Source of the DNA: Hyaloperonospora brassicae
Taxonomy: Eukaryota > Oomycota > Peronosporomycetes > Peronosporales > Peronosporaceae
DNA length: 64,000 bases
NCBI GenBank assembly: GCA_947650285.1
Contig: CANTFL010000037.1
Span: 186,001-250,000 of the forward strand
Direction of reading: 5' to 3'
The position numbers were made by a program, and so were the translations under genes. The notes under the pieces are model-generated. The model ran no database searches, was not told the DNA's origin, and saw nothing but the letters and a program-made list of their open reading frames with translations. Shown here piece by piece: positions 57,801-64,000 of this stretch (the first letter of the stretch is position 1; each line of letters begins with the position of its first letter).

Positions 57801-58337
57801 CGTCAGTGTCTTGACAGCCTCTGTCTGCTGCTGCAGCTCGTGTTCGAGCTCGTGGATCTTTGCCTCTCGGTCGTGGTCTCGACGTACAGCTGCCTCGCGT
57901 TCGGCGCGCCACGTCGCGGCCGTTGCTGCATCAATGCCGCCGCTGGTGGAGTCCAGTTGCTGCTGGAGCTGCGCGTCAGCCCGTGCGCGCGCGTCCTCGA
58001 GCTGCGCGTGCAGCAGGTCAATGGCTTCCGTGGCTCGGATCATACTAAAGTTGCGCTGCCGCAGCTCGTGCTCGCGCTCCTCGAGTGCCATCCGTAGCTG
58101 CGCCAACTCGCTCTCGAGGTCTTCACTGGCAAACTCCGTGCCCTCTTTCATCCGCAGCAGCCGCTCCTCGAGGAAGTTGATGCGCAGCGCCTGGTTGAAG
58201 TTGTCCATGCGCAGCCGCTCGCGCTCGGCCGCTTGTTCGCGCAGCAGCGTCGAGTGGTCGCGCGGGGGCGTCGACGCGGGTGGCGTGTCGCTGCTGCCAT
58301 CGTCTTCGCGGTGGACGCGGTGCGGAGTCGTCTGCAT
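54867..58337 (-). CDS. Long coiled-coil protein with centrosomin motif 1 (CM1)
   Basis: 1156 residues. After a polar leader, residues about 35-100 read 'RMDNFNQALRINFLEERLL' and 'FSMIRATEAIDLLHAQLED'. This matches the CM1 region of centrosomin/CDK5RAP2/Spc110-type proteins that recruit and activate gamma-tubulin ring complexes. Almost the entire remainder is heptad-rich, Glu/Gln/Arg/Leu coiled coil (for example 'ELERLRLQHVRLAAALDEQ'), with a basic Ser-rich tail ending 'VHDLKTEIQQGS'. A role at the microtubule-organising centre or basal body is inferred from CM1. The start is the ATG at 58337; the sequence before it ends TATGCAG and could alternatively be a splice acceptor with a missed first exon. 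GA/CA microsatellites lie just upstream. Confidence 0.8.
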   Translation of the reverse strand: MQTTPHRVHREDDGSSDTPPASTPPRDHSTLLREQAAERERLRMDNFNQALRINFLEERLLRMKEGTEFASEDLESELAQLRMALEEREHELRQRNFSMIRATEAIDLLHAQLEDARARADAQLQQQLDSTSGGIDAATAATWRAEREAAVRRDHDREAKIHELEHELQQQTEAVKTLTAQWQELQEVRMREQQEDELQSHREQQHLQQSEMANAKALAEAEHWQVVSKQQSEQVAALQLQVEAVRQEKQALDARYQEKLHRMEEQVQHQMQQLQCESENYRAEHTRLLTDCEKTHFDKERLVMENKSIEQDRLRLQAEMERMAKERQQLAGELERLRLQHVRLAAALDEQTKSIESFNAERKVAVDTIRQLENKLHERRKLAKDHELTVKSLESRLERAVAEEARLGKENESMRQEFARLQADAEQVARKRQALTDENVKMVSACQELTKVVDSLKTDREAAASTVHQLETELDQLKRDHEMTVQELESRLKHAEGKARRIKEQYDLAESRCQQTSNERLLALEKDRQSMEEDNRCLRAKLSSFQADLKAMEHKLQHSEKRVSNEAAGTQKQHRYLLECQLDLDRQAAQSQKYEKELASCKDELIRRATRVRDLERQLAEAVAVDMSTGTTARVLQREWDDQLATEEITLVRQLEQERQRAIEAEQTARSARKENMSAQRELEEVEMELGPLLSGRSPVRRDGRHQTVASLAREAIAALKAELKAEAITLETRWERQVSSMNSKLEHLTTQLRASQSKLHSLQRSSVHANDARQSVDTKTWPTWYEELRMNTDEERRSFEDEIHYLQTRAAKAEEALLRARSDVQAMRQSTGEEPQDDHRAMKESNRLLFQEVQERRRAARYAQKLHGQSIRENEDLLEAVAMYKDVIARRDNDIEKYRSAVTKLTQKLQRRVELGDVKQTLLGQLEQTQYMITETSKRWEDSPISRASVLGVCGREDRYEAAFSRLDECIGRMHLVSKRWGSFLEQSQELHRRYGDAWKSAYRGVDRIKNQPRWAEDVKRECSRLLTEAVRVSETIRDVANSIVSLLRRERNDSKHVEAGRTISVDSNSLVKQQDGMPSACSDLFDEDCETLQSRSVSPLRYAGPVKQNRSDAPRRYPKTSTSSRRTANLPCKNSLSSMGRKVHDLKTEIQQGS

Positions 58338-59131
58338 ATAGACACAGATAGAGAGAGAGAGAGACACACACACACACGTAGAGAGCGAGAGAGAGCGAGA
58401 GGAGTAGGCGATGGACCACCTGCCGCTTTGGTGGCGGAGCTCGCTGTTTGCAATTGACGCTGGCTATTTGTGTACGGTACACAGCTATTTTCAAATGGGT
58501 GTGTTTTAAACAGGTAGTGGACAGTCGAGGAGATCGATCGGTCCATGGACGACGACGTGCTGGGGGTGGGGGGGGGCGCGAAAAAAGCGTCTTTTTCGTT
58601 TGTGCGCGCGGGCTTTGGGTGCTTGCTTTTGTCAGGGGCGGCGGGGGCTTCGAAACGACCCAAAGTGGGTTTTGGGCCGTGGTGTGAGGTTTTTTGCCCG
58701 GTCGAGTGCACTGCTGGTCCGACGGTATTGCGAGGATTGTACGACTGCTGCACTCGCGATGGGAAAACGGACGGTTTACGCGCAGGTGAGGGGGGGGGGG
58801 AGGGAGGAAGGGAGGGGGCGAGCAAAGGCGGACGTATGAATGGAGAACTAGAGAGAACCGGAGAGAGAGAGAGCGAGATAGAGAGAGATGGAGAGCGAGA
58901 GAGAACTCACACACACACACACATTCGCACTTGTGCTTTGCTGGATCATTGCAGCATGTCCATTTGCGAGTAATTAGAGCTGCAAAACAAGACGATTCAT
59001 TCGAGGCACGGTGGGAGCTGGTGGCTATTTAGTATGTTGACATTGGGCACAAAAGGGCCACACATTTATATTTACCTCACTTGCTGCCATTGTAAGTTTC
59101 ACTGGCTGCCGTCTCGCCTCTCTCGATCCGC
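58338..59131. other. Intergenic, microsatellites and G-runs
   Basis: This is the region upstream of the CM1 gene up to the second retroelement. It has GA/CA repeats at 58350-58378 and again at 58861-58922, and long G-runs at 58562-58576 and 58790-58818 able to form quadruplexes. No gene. The CM1 promoter is expected here. Confidence 0.5.
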
Positions 59132-59458
59132 TGTAATGGGCCACCCCGTTACATAAGTAGTTTCGATTAAGTTTACATGTTACTTAAGTAGGGGTGTTAC
59201 TTTCGAAGTAGCGAAAGTAGCACGTCGTATATTTTAGCTGGTTTAATGGGCTCAGTACCATTATTAGCCAGTAAGATATAGACACGTAGATTGAGTGGTT
59301 CCCATGAGTCCAAGGGAACCATTCGTACTTAGGATGATTTTAAAAGACAAAATATAAACAGAGTTAAAAATACTTAACACCTAAGACTTGGGCTTTGAGC
59401 TTCCTCAAAGCGTTAGAAATAGTGTACGCTGAGTACGGGTTATTCTAGCCACGTTACA
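59132..59458 (+). repeat. 5' LTR of the second gypsy element, 327 bp
   Basis: It starts TGTAATGGG and ends CACGTTACA, giving the inverted termini TGTAA/TTACA. It is followed after two bases by the primer-binding site. AT-rich 'AAATATAAACAG' near 59350 may belong to the promoter. The 5 bases before it (TCCGC) would be the target-site duplication. Confidence 0.85.
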
Positions 59459-59460
59459 CC

Positions 59461-59478
59461 TGGTAGCACTTAGTAGTC
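59461..59478 (+). other. Primer-binding site of the second gypsy element
   Basis: TGGTAGCACTTAGTAGTC starts two bases after the LTR end with the TGG expected from pairing to a tRNA CCA end. The tRNA is not identified; it differs from that used by the first element. Confidence 0.7.
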
Positions 59479-59484
59479 CTTCCC

Positions 59485-60534
59485 ATGCCCGAGTTTGGGA
59501 TGAGCGATTCGTCGTACTTTGACGCTCCAGACGTGAGTCTGGAGCACGCGACTTTTCCCCATCTCACTGGTGTTGAGTGGGATGCCCTAAATCGCCTCGC
59601 GGCGATATCGGGAGAGGCATTTGTTGTGTCGCTGATGAGATCAGCGACTCCTGATGAACAGCGTCTCGCCATACACGACTACATGGCTCGCGAGCTCGCC
59701 GAATTCCATCGGCGAGGTTTAACTCCCTCGCGGACTTCACGGAACGATGCCGTGAAGATGGAGACCTCCGCCTATTCTGGCGAAGGAAAAGAACGCTTGT
59801 CGTTGTCTCGTTGGTTTCGAGAGGTCGACATCGCTATCGCCTCGAGACTTCTCGAGGCTCCTCAAGCGAAGGTCAATTTCCTTCTTTCCCGTCTCACTGG
59901 AAAAGCCAAGGAGTGGGCCTTGGGAAAACTCGTTGTTGACGAGTTTGCGTTCCCCACTCTGGAAGCCATCCAGAGTGACCTTCGACTCGCCTTCGAGCCG
60001 CCCCAGGAAGAGAAGTTGGTGCGTTCAAGGTTCCTGTCCCTGCGACAGGGTAAGATGTCCATGCGCGACTACGTGCAGATGGCTCGACATCTGGCGTCTT
60101 GTATTGTCACGCATCCCATGGACATGTATACACAAGTGAACGTGTTTGTCGATGGCATGCGTGAAGGGCAGACTCGCCTCTCGCTGGAACGAGCAGAGCC
60201 TGCCACGTTGGAGGAGGCTTTCGCTATCGCTCTCCGTGAGGATTTCAGAGTCACCAAGGCCTATACCAAGCCTTCAGTTGTTACCGCTGTCAGATCAGCG
60301 GGCCCGGAACCTATGGAGATCGATGCAATTGAGTCGTCGGGTGACCGACGACGCGCTACAGCCTACAAGGGCGACGTCCGAGGCGGACGTCAGATGATCT
60401 GCTTTCGATGCCGAAAGCCGGGACATCGCGCGGCTGAATGCCGCGCGCCAGCACCGATGTCGGTGCATGCGTCGGACACCCATCATGAGGGAGGTGCTCC
60501 GATCAGTCGTCCAAAAAACGGACGAGACCAGTAG
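59485..60534 (+). CDS. Gag of the second gypsy element
   Basis: 349 residues, starting 7 bases after the primer-binding site. The middle (about 90-260) is a retrotransposon-gag capsid region ('[15 protein letters not shown]', '[13 protein letters not shown]', '[20 protein letters not shown]'). Near the C-terminus there is one CCHC zinc knuckle, '[14 protein letters not shown]'. It forms the particle shell and binds the RNA. Just before the TAG, in-frame codons CCA AAA AAC create the slippery heptamer A-AAA-AAC followed by a hairpin, so part of the ribosomes should continue into pol in the -1 frame. No break in the frame is seen. Confidence 0.92.
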   Translation: MPEFGMSDSSYFDAPDVSLEHATFPHLTGVEWDALNRLAAISGEAFVVSLMRSATPDEQRLAIHDYMARELAEFHRRGLTPSRTSRNDAVKMETSAYSGEGKERLSLSRWFREVDIAIASRLLEAPQAKVNFLLSRLTGKAKEWALGKLVVDEFAFPTLEAIQSDLRLAFEPPQEEKLVRSRFLSLRQGKMSMRDYVQMARHLASCIVTHPMDMYTQVNVFVDGMREGQTRLSLERAEPATLEEAFAIALREDFRVTKAYTKPSVVTAVRSAGPEPMEIDAIESSGDRRRATAYKGDVRGGRQMICFRCRKPGHRAAECRAPAPMSVHASDTHHEGGAPISRPKNGRDQ

Positions 60535-60556
60535 GTGCAGGGCGCCCTACTGGTTT
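60513..60556 (+). promoter_or_regulatory. Programmed -1 ribosomal frameshift signal, gag to pol
   Basis: The slippery heptamer A AAA AAC (60513-60519) is in gag phase. Eight bases later a perfect 8-bp stem, CCAGTAGG (60528-60535) with CCTACTGG (60546-60553), encloses a 10-nt loop. Three further pairs (A-T, G-T, A-T) extend it to 60525/60556, leaving a 5-nt spacer. The gag TAG lies within the stem. Pol is open in exactly the -1 frame from 60519. All elements of a canonical signal are present and in register. Confidence 0.85.
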
Positions 60557-62849
60557 GAAGAGAGGTCCGGGTCCACCGGTGGCAGCCCGACCTCCCAGCC
60601 CATCTGTGCTGCGTGCACGGTCAAATGCCACCACTACGAGTGGTGATTCACGCCTGATTATTGTTAATCTACATGTCGCCGGTATCCGGCGACCCCTACG
60701 AGCGCTCCTGGATTCAGGAGCGACAAACAATTTCTTCCGTGAATCTTGCGTGTCAATGCTGCCACCCAGCATCCAGGTCCACGAGGGACCTGGCCAAGTT
60801 GTTGTCAAGCTCGCTGACGGGAAACCACGCCGCGTATCGCGGCGCGAAGTGTCGTTGCCGTACACGTTTGACGGCTTTCGCAGTAACGACAACTTCTTGG
60901 TGATTGAAATGAATTATGCATTCGATTGCATCCTGGGCATGCCATGGTTGGCACGCTATAAGCCCCAGATCGACTGGTTAGCCAGATCAGTGAGACGTCG
61001 AAGCAAGTTCGACGTCAGCGAAGTGTTCACCCATCTCTTGGTGTCTCCAAGTGATTGGCCGAACGTTACAGTCGTGGATCGTACATCCACGACACCGGCG
61101 GTACACAGAGTGAGCGATGGCCCTCTCTGTACCGCTTGTTCCGTGCCCCTACGCACGAGTGATGATGCCTCCTCGCTTTGCAGCGAGGAGTCCGACGTGG
61201 ACGAGCAGTGGCTCCCACGTAATGACGACGCGGACGAGCAGTGGCTCCCGCGCAACGACGACGCGGTCGAACAGCGGTTCCCGCACGAGAGAGCAGTGGT
61301 CGAACACGAACAGGTGTTCCCACCTGTACCCATTGTGGTCGAGCAGAGGCTCCCACAAGGGCAAGACGTGGCCGAGCAGGGGCTCGCCACCGAGTGTGAC
61401 GTGGATGGACAAGAGTCCCCACGTGCGAATATGATGGTCGAACAGGGGTTCCCATCATCGCCTACTGTGGTCGAACAGAGTTTCCCACATGAGCAAAACG
61501 TGGTCGAGCAGGGGCTCCCACACGAGTTTGTGGCGGTAGAGCAGGGGCTCCCGCATCATGCGTCGACGGACGAGTATGGAATACTCCCGTCGCGCGATTT
61601 CGACGTCCTGGATGAGGACATCCAGCGTCTAGAGGGGGGTGCAGATTTAACACCTGACTGCGGTTCGCCAGCTTCGAGCATGGACTCGAGGCACGATGGG
61701 GACGCAAGCTACGAGAACTCAGCGTTGGAATGTGTTCACGCTATTGTGTACGTGGACGGGAGTCCACAAAGGCGCCAATACATTGAGGTCGCGAGTCCAC
61801 CTCGCGACGCGTCATCTATTACGAGCCTTCCAGGACTCTCCTGGAAGCATTTTCTACGCGACCTCAAGGGAGGCACGGTGGAACAAGTATGTCTGGTCAC
61901 CAACGAGGTGACTCATGAGCCGAATGAGGAGCTAATGACGCGCCCTCGAAGCGCTGAAAAGAAATCAGCGCGCGAAGAAAGATTTGCGTCGCAATCTTGG
62001 GAGGCTCTGCGCGAGTCTGGTAACCCTGTTTACGACATTGCACGAGAGTACGCCGACGTGTTCCCGGACAAGATTCCGGCCGAACTCCCTGCCGATCGTG
62101 GCGTGCGGCACGAGATTGATCTCGTGCCAGGATCGAAATATTGTGTGACACGGCAGTGGCCGTTGCCTCGAGACCAAGTCGAGGCTATTGATGCATTCTT
62201 CGAAGGTCGTCGCAAGGCCGGTCATGTGCGTGAGAGTGTCTCTCCCCATTCGAGTCCAACCTTCTGCGTGAAGAAGGCTACGGGAGGCTGGCGTATAGTG
62301 CATGCGTTTAACAAGCTCAACGATGCCACTATTCCTGCCCAAACGCCTATCCCCAGGAAAGACATGGTTCTAAACTCCATGTCAGGTAGCGTCATCTTCA
62401 GCGCCATCGATCTGACCGATGGCTTCTACCAGATCTTGATGCGACAGAGTGACATACCACTCACTGCGGTGAGCACCCCGAGTGGTATGCTTTGGGAGTG
62501 GCTGGTGATGCCACAAGGATTGAAGAACGCACCAGCCACTTTCAATCGCATGGTATCTCAAGTGTTGAGACCGCTTCGAGACTTTGCTCCTAGCTACTTC
62601 GATGACATCTTTGTCCACAGTCGCGCTGAGGGAAATCTCAGTGCTGTCCAAGTTCACCTTCAACACCTGAAGCAGGTGTTTCAAGTCATGCGAGATAACA
62701 AGTTATATGCAAACTTGAAGAAGTGTGTATTCTGTGCACCGGAGATTCCGGTGCTGGGCTGCTACGTGAGTAAATCGGGTGTTCGAGCCGATCCAGAGAA
62801 GGTGTCGTCAATCTGTTCTTGGCCCACACCCAAGAACCCTACGGAGTAA
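60519..62849 (+). CDS. Pol of the second gypsy element: protease and reverse transcriptase, ending at TAA
   Basis: The frame has no ATG at its start and is best read as the -1 frameshift product of gag. A retropepsin-like protease carries '[13 protein letters not shown]' (near 60710) and 'DCILGMPWL'. Next is a long acidic linker with eleven copies of an 11-residue repeat (61197-61565). The reverse transcriptase follows: '[17 protein letters not shown]', '[16 protein letters not shown]', '[14 protein letters not shown]', '[16 protein letters not shown]' and the catalytic 'YFDDIFVHS' (near 62600). The TAA at 62847-62849 falls in the thumb/connection region ('PTPKNPTE'), where the family continues without a break, so it is a nonsense change and not the natural end. 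Confidence 0.9.
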   Translation, partial: RTRPVGAGRPTGLKRGPGPPVAARPPSPSVLRARSNATTTSGDSRLIIVNLHVAGIRRPLRALLDSGATNNFFRESCVSMLPPSIQVHEGPGQVVVKLADGKPRRVSRREVSLPYTFDGFRSNDNFLVIEMNYAFDCILGMPWLARYKPQIDWLARSVRRRSKFDVSEVFTHLLVSPSDWPNVTVVDRTSTTPAVHRVSDGPLCTACSVPLRTSDDASSLCSEESDVDEQWLPRNDDADEQWLPRNDDAVEQRFPHERAVVEHEQVFPPVPIVVEQRLPQGQDVAEQGLATECDVDGQESPRANMMVEQGFPSSPTVVEQSFPHEQNVVEQGLPHEFVAVEQGLPHHASTDEYGILPSRDFDVLDEDIQRLEGGADLTPDCGSPASSMDSRHDGDASYENSALECVHAIVYVDGSPQRRQYIEVASPPRDASSITSLPGLSWKHFLRDLKGGTVEQVCLVTNEVTHEPNEELMTRPRSAEKKSAREERFASQSWEALRESGNPVYDIAREYADVFPDKIPAELPADRGVRHEIDLVPGSKYCVTRQWPLPRDQVEAIDAFFEGRRKAGHVRESVSPHSSPTFCVKKATGGWRIVHAFNKLNDATIPAQTPIPRKDMVLNSMSGSVIFSAIDLTDGFYQILMRQSDIPLTAVSTPSGMLWEWLVMPQGLKNAPATFNRMVSQVLRPLRDFAPSYFDDIFVHSRAEGNLSAVQVHLQHLKQVFQVMRDNKLYANLKKCVFCAPEIPVLGCYVSKSGVRADPEKVSSICSWPTPKNPTE
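61197..61565 (+). repeat. 33-bp coding repeat, eleven copies, in pol linker
   Basis: Each unit encodes 11 residues of the pattern [11 protein letters not shown]. Examples in order are '[11 protein letters not shown]', '[11 protein letters not shown]', '[11 protein letters not shown]' and, last, '[11 protein letters not shown]'. One unit is 13 residues. It lies between protease and reverse transcriptase. Confidence 0.9.
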
Positions 62850-64000
62850 CGTCAATGGCTCGGTCTAGCTAATTACTTGCATAAGTACACAAAGGATTAC
62901 GCCGGTTCTATACAGCCCCTGTCGTCACTTCTGATGAAAGACGCCACGTGGTCGTGGCGTCCCGAACATCAAGCAGCCTTTGACGCAGTGAAGAAAAGCC
63001 TGGCGTCGGCGCCAGTGTTGATACTCCCTGACGACACCAAACCGTTTCACGTGGTGTGTGATGCAAGTGGCTTTGCAATTGGTTGCGCCCTCATGCAGTT
63101 CGATCACGAGGGCCGTGAACGAGTCGTGAGCTATCAGTCACGACAGATGAAGCCGGCAGAGAAGAACTATCCGGTTTGTGATAAGGAACTGCTAGCGATG
63201 CGCTACGCACTCATCAAGTTTCGTGTCCACCTACTGGGCGAACGCACGTTCGCCCTGTATACTGATCATGCATCGCTGCGGACAGCAATGAAGAGCCCAC
63301 ACCTGTCACAGCGGATGGCACGGTGGCTCTCTTTCTTCTCCGAGTACAACTTCGTCGTGCACTACAAGCCAGGCAAGACCAACATTCTTGCTGACGCACT
63401 GTCACGACGCCCAGATTACGATCCTCGTATGGCACTGAGTCGTCAGGCAACTGACGACGACGATGAAGACGATCGATGTGCGACGTGTGTGTCGTTGAAT
63501 CTAACTCGGGTCACACCCGAGTTATGCCTTTTCGATGAAATTGTCGCGGCTTACGCGAACGATCCAGATTATGCGGACATTATTGCCTATCTGCGCGCTC
63601 CCAGCGATGCTGCACTGGGAGCTCTTTCGCGAACGAAGCGTGATCACATTCAACGATACAGTATGGACGGTGATTTGCTGTTATATAGCATCGACAAATT
63701 CGATGCGCCTCGAACTGTGATTGCGAATGACTTGGATTTGCGTGCTCGTATCATCCACGAGTACCATGATGCCCCAATTGGCGGTCATCTGGGCCGCGAA
63801 AAGACATTCGCGGCTGTCTCGCGCGACTTCTTCTGGCCCCACATGTACAAGTGGGTTCGCAACTGGGTTCGCACCTGCGAAGTATGTCAGCGCGTGAAGC
63901 CATCACCATCGTCGCAGGCACCCCTGCGACCCCTGCCAATTGCAGCTGAGGCTTGGAGCTCAGTCTCAATGGATTTTATCTTCGGGCTTGCACCAGATGG
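62850..64000 (+). pseudogene. Pol continuation after the stop: RNase H and integrase start
   Basis: The frame directly after the TAA is the same as before it and stays open to the window end. It encodes Ty3-type RNase H: 'VVCDASGFAIGCAL', 'CDKELLAMRYAL' and 'LYTDHASLRTAM', with the chromodomain-less 'KPGKTNILADALSRRP' end. A short acidic spacer follows, then the integrase H2C2 zinc-binding domain ('HEYHDAPIGGHLGREKT', 'CEVCQRVKP') and the start of the catalytic core ('SMDFIFGLAPD', first Asp). Because it can only be made by reading through the TAA, this copy is probably non-autonomous. The rest of integrase and the 3' LTR lie beyond 64000. Confidence 0.88.

Larger units (their letters stand above)
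59132..64000 (+). mobile_element. Ty3/gypsy LTR retrotransposon, 5' part, cut by the window end
   Basis: The element reads 5' LTR (59132-59458), primer-binding site, gag, then protease, reverse transcriptase, RNase H and the start of integrase, open to position 64000. Only one lesion is seen, a TAA at 62847-62849 in pol. This, clean LTR termini and an intact frameshift signal suggest a fairly recent insertion. It belongs to a different lineage from the minus-strand element at 1-8487: short LTR, single zinc knuckle, and no second RNase H before integrase. Confidence 0.93.

Overview
The window looks like nuclear DNA of an oomycete (Peronosporales; a Phytophthora or downy-mildew type genome). 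The host genes are eukaryotic, compact and gene-dense. Their introns are few and short (about 70-365 nt), with 5' splice sites that are mostly GTRCG. The genes lie between Ty3/gypsy retrotransposons of the kind common in oomycetes. No CRISPR array, rRNA, operon or complete tRNA gene was seen. Species cannot be fixed by reading alone.

Layout. (1) 1-8487: most of a decayed Ty3/gypsy element on the minus strand: 5' LTR with a 59-bp minisatellite, tRNA-like primer-binding site, gag, protease/RT/RNase H, a second RNase H and integrase. (2) 8.5-14.4 kb: gene-poor DNA holding a degenerate LINE reverse transcriptase on the minus strand. (3) 14.4-32 kb: a gene island with RPL37 (+), a CHZ-motif histone-chaperone-like protein (+), an mL44-like RNase III/dsRBD protein (-), WDR76 (+), VAC14 (-), mitochondrial tRNA 2-thiouridylase (-), a phytanoyl-CoA-dioxygenase-like enzyme (-), a longin-like protein of unknown function (+) and the AFG1 mitochondrial ATPase (+). 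(4) 33.7-45.5 kb: a ZIP metal transporter (-), a tandem pair of lumazine-synthase-fold proteins, the second fused to a calcyphosin-like EF-hand module (+), RPL12 (-) and a two-repeat MYB factor (+), separated by long gene-poor stretches. (5) 48.4-58.4 kb: a PDZ protein (-), a large fusion of papain-like fold, two cyclic-nucleotide-binding domains and a mitochondrial carrier (+), and a centrosomin-motif coiled-coil protein (-). (6) 59.1-64 kb: a second, younger-looking Ty3/gypsy element on the plus strand, cut by the window end.

The host genes are not an operon. Several concern mitochondria: the mL44-like protein, the tRNA thiolase, AFG1 and the carrier fusion. RPL37 and RPL12 are cytosolic ribosome genes. 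The calcyphosin fusion and the centrosomin-motif protein could serve the flagellum or centrosome of zoospores, which is inference.

The most interesting items are: (a) the two multi-domain fusions at 37228-38856 and 50751-54671; (b) a textbook -1 ribosomal frameshift signal (slippery heptamer, spacer, perfect stem) joining gag and pol of the second retroelement, with a weaker candidate at the same place in the first; (c) two RNase H domains in the first element; (d) a 33-bp coding repeat between protease and RT in the second element.
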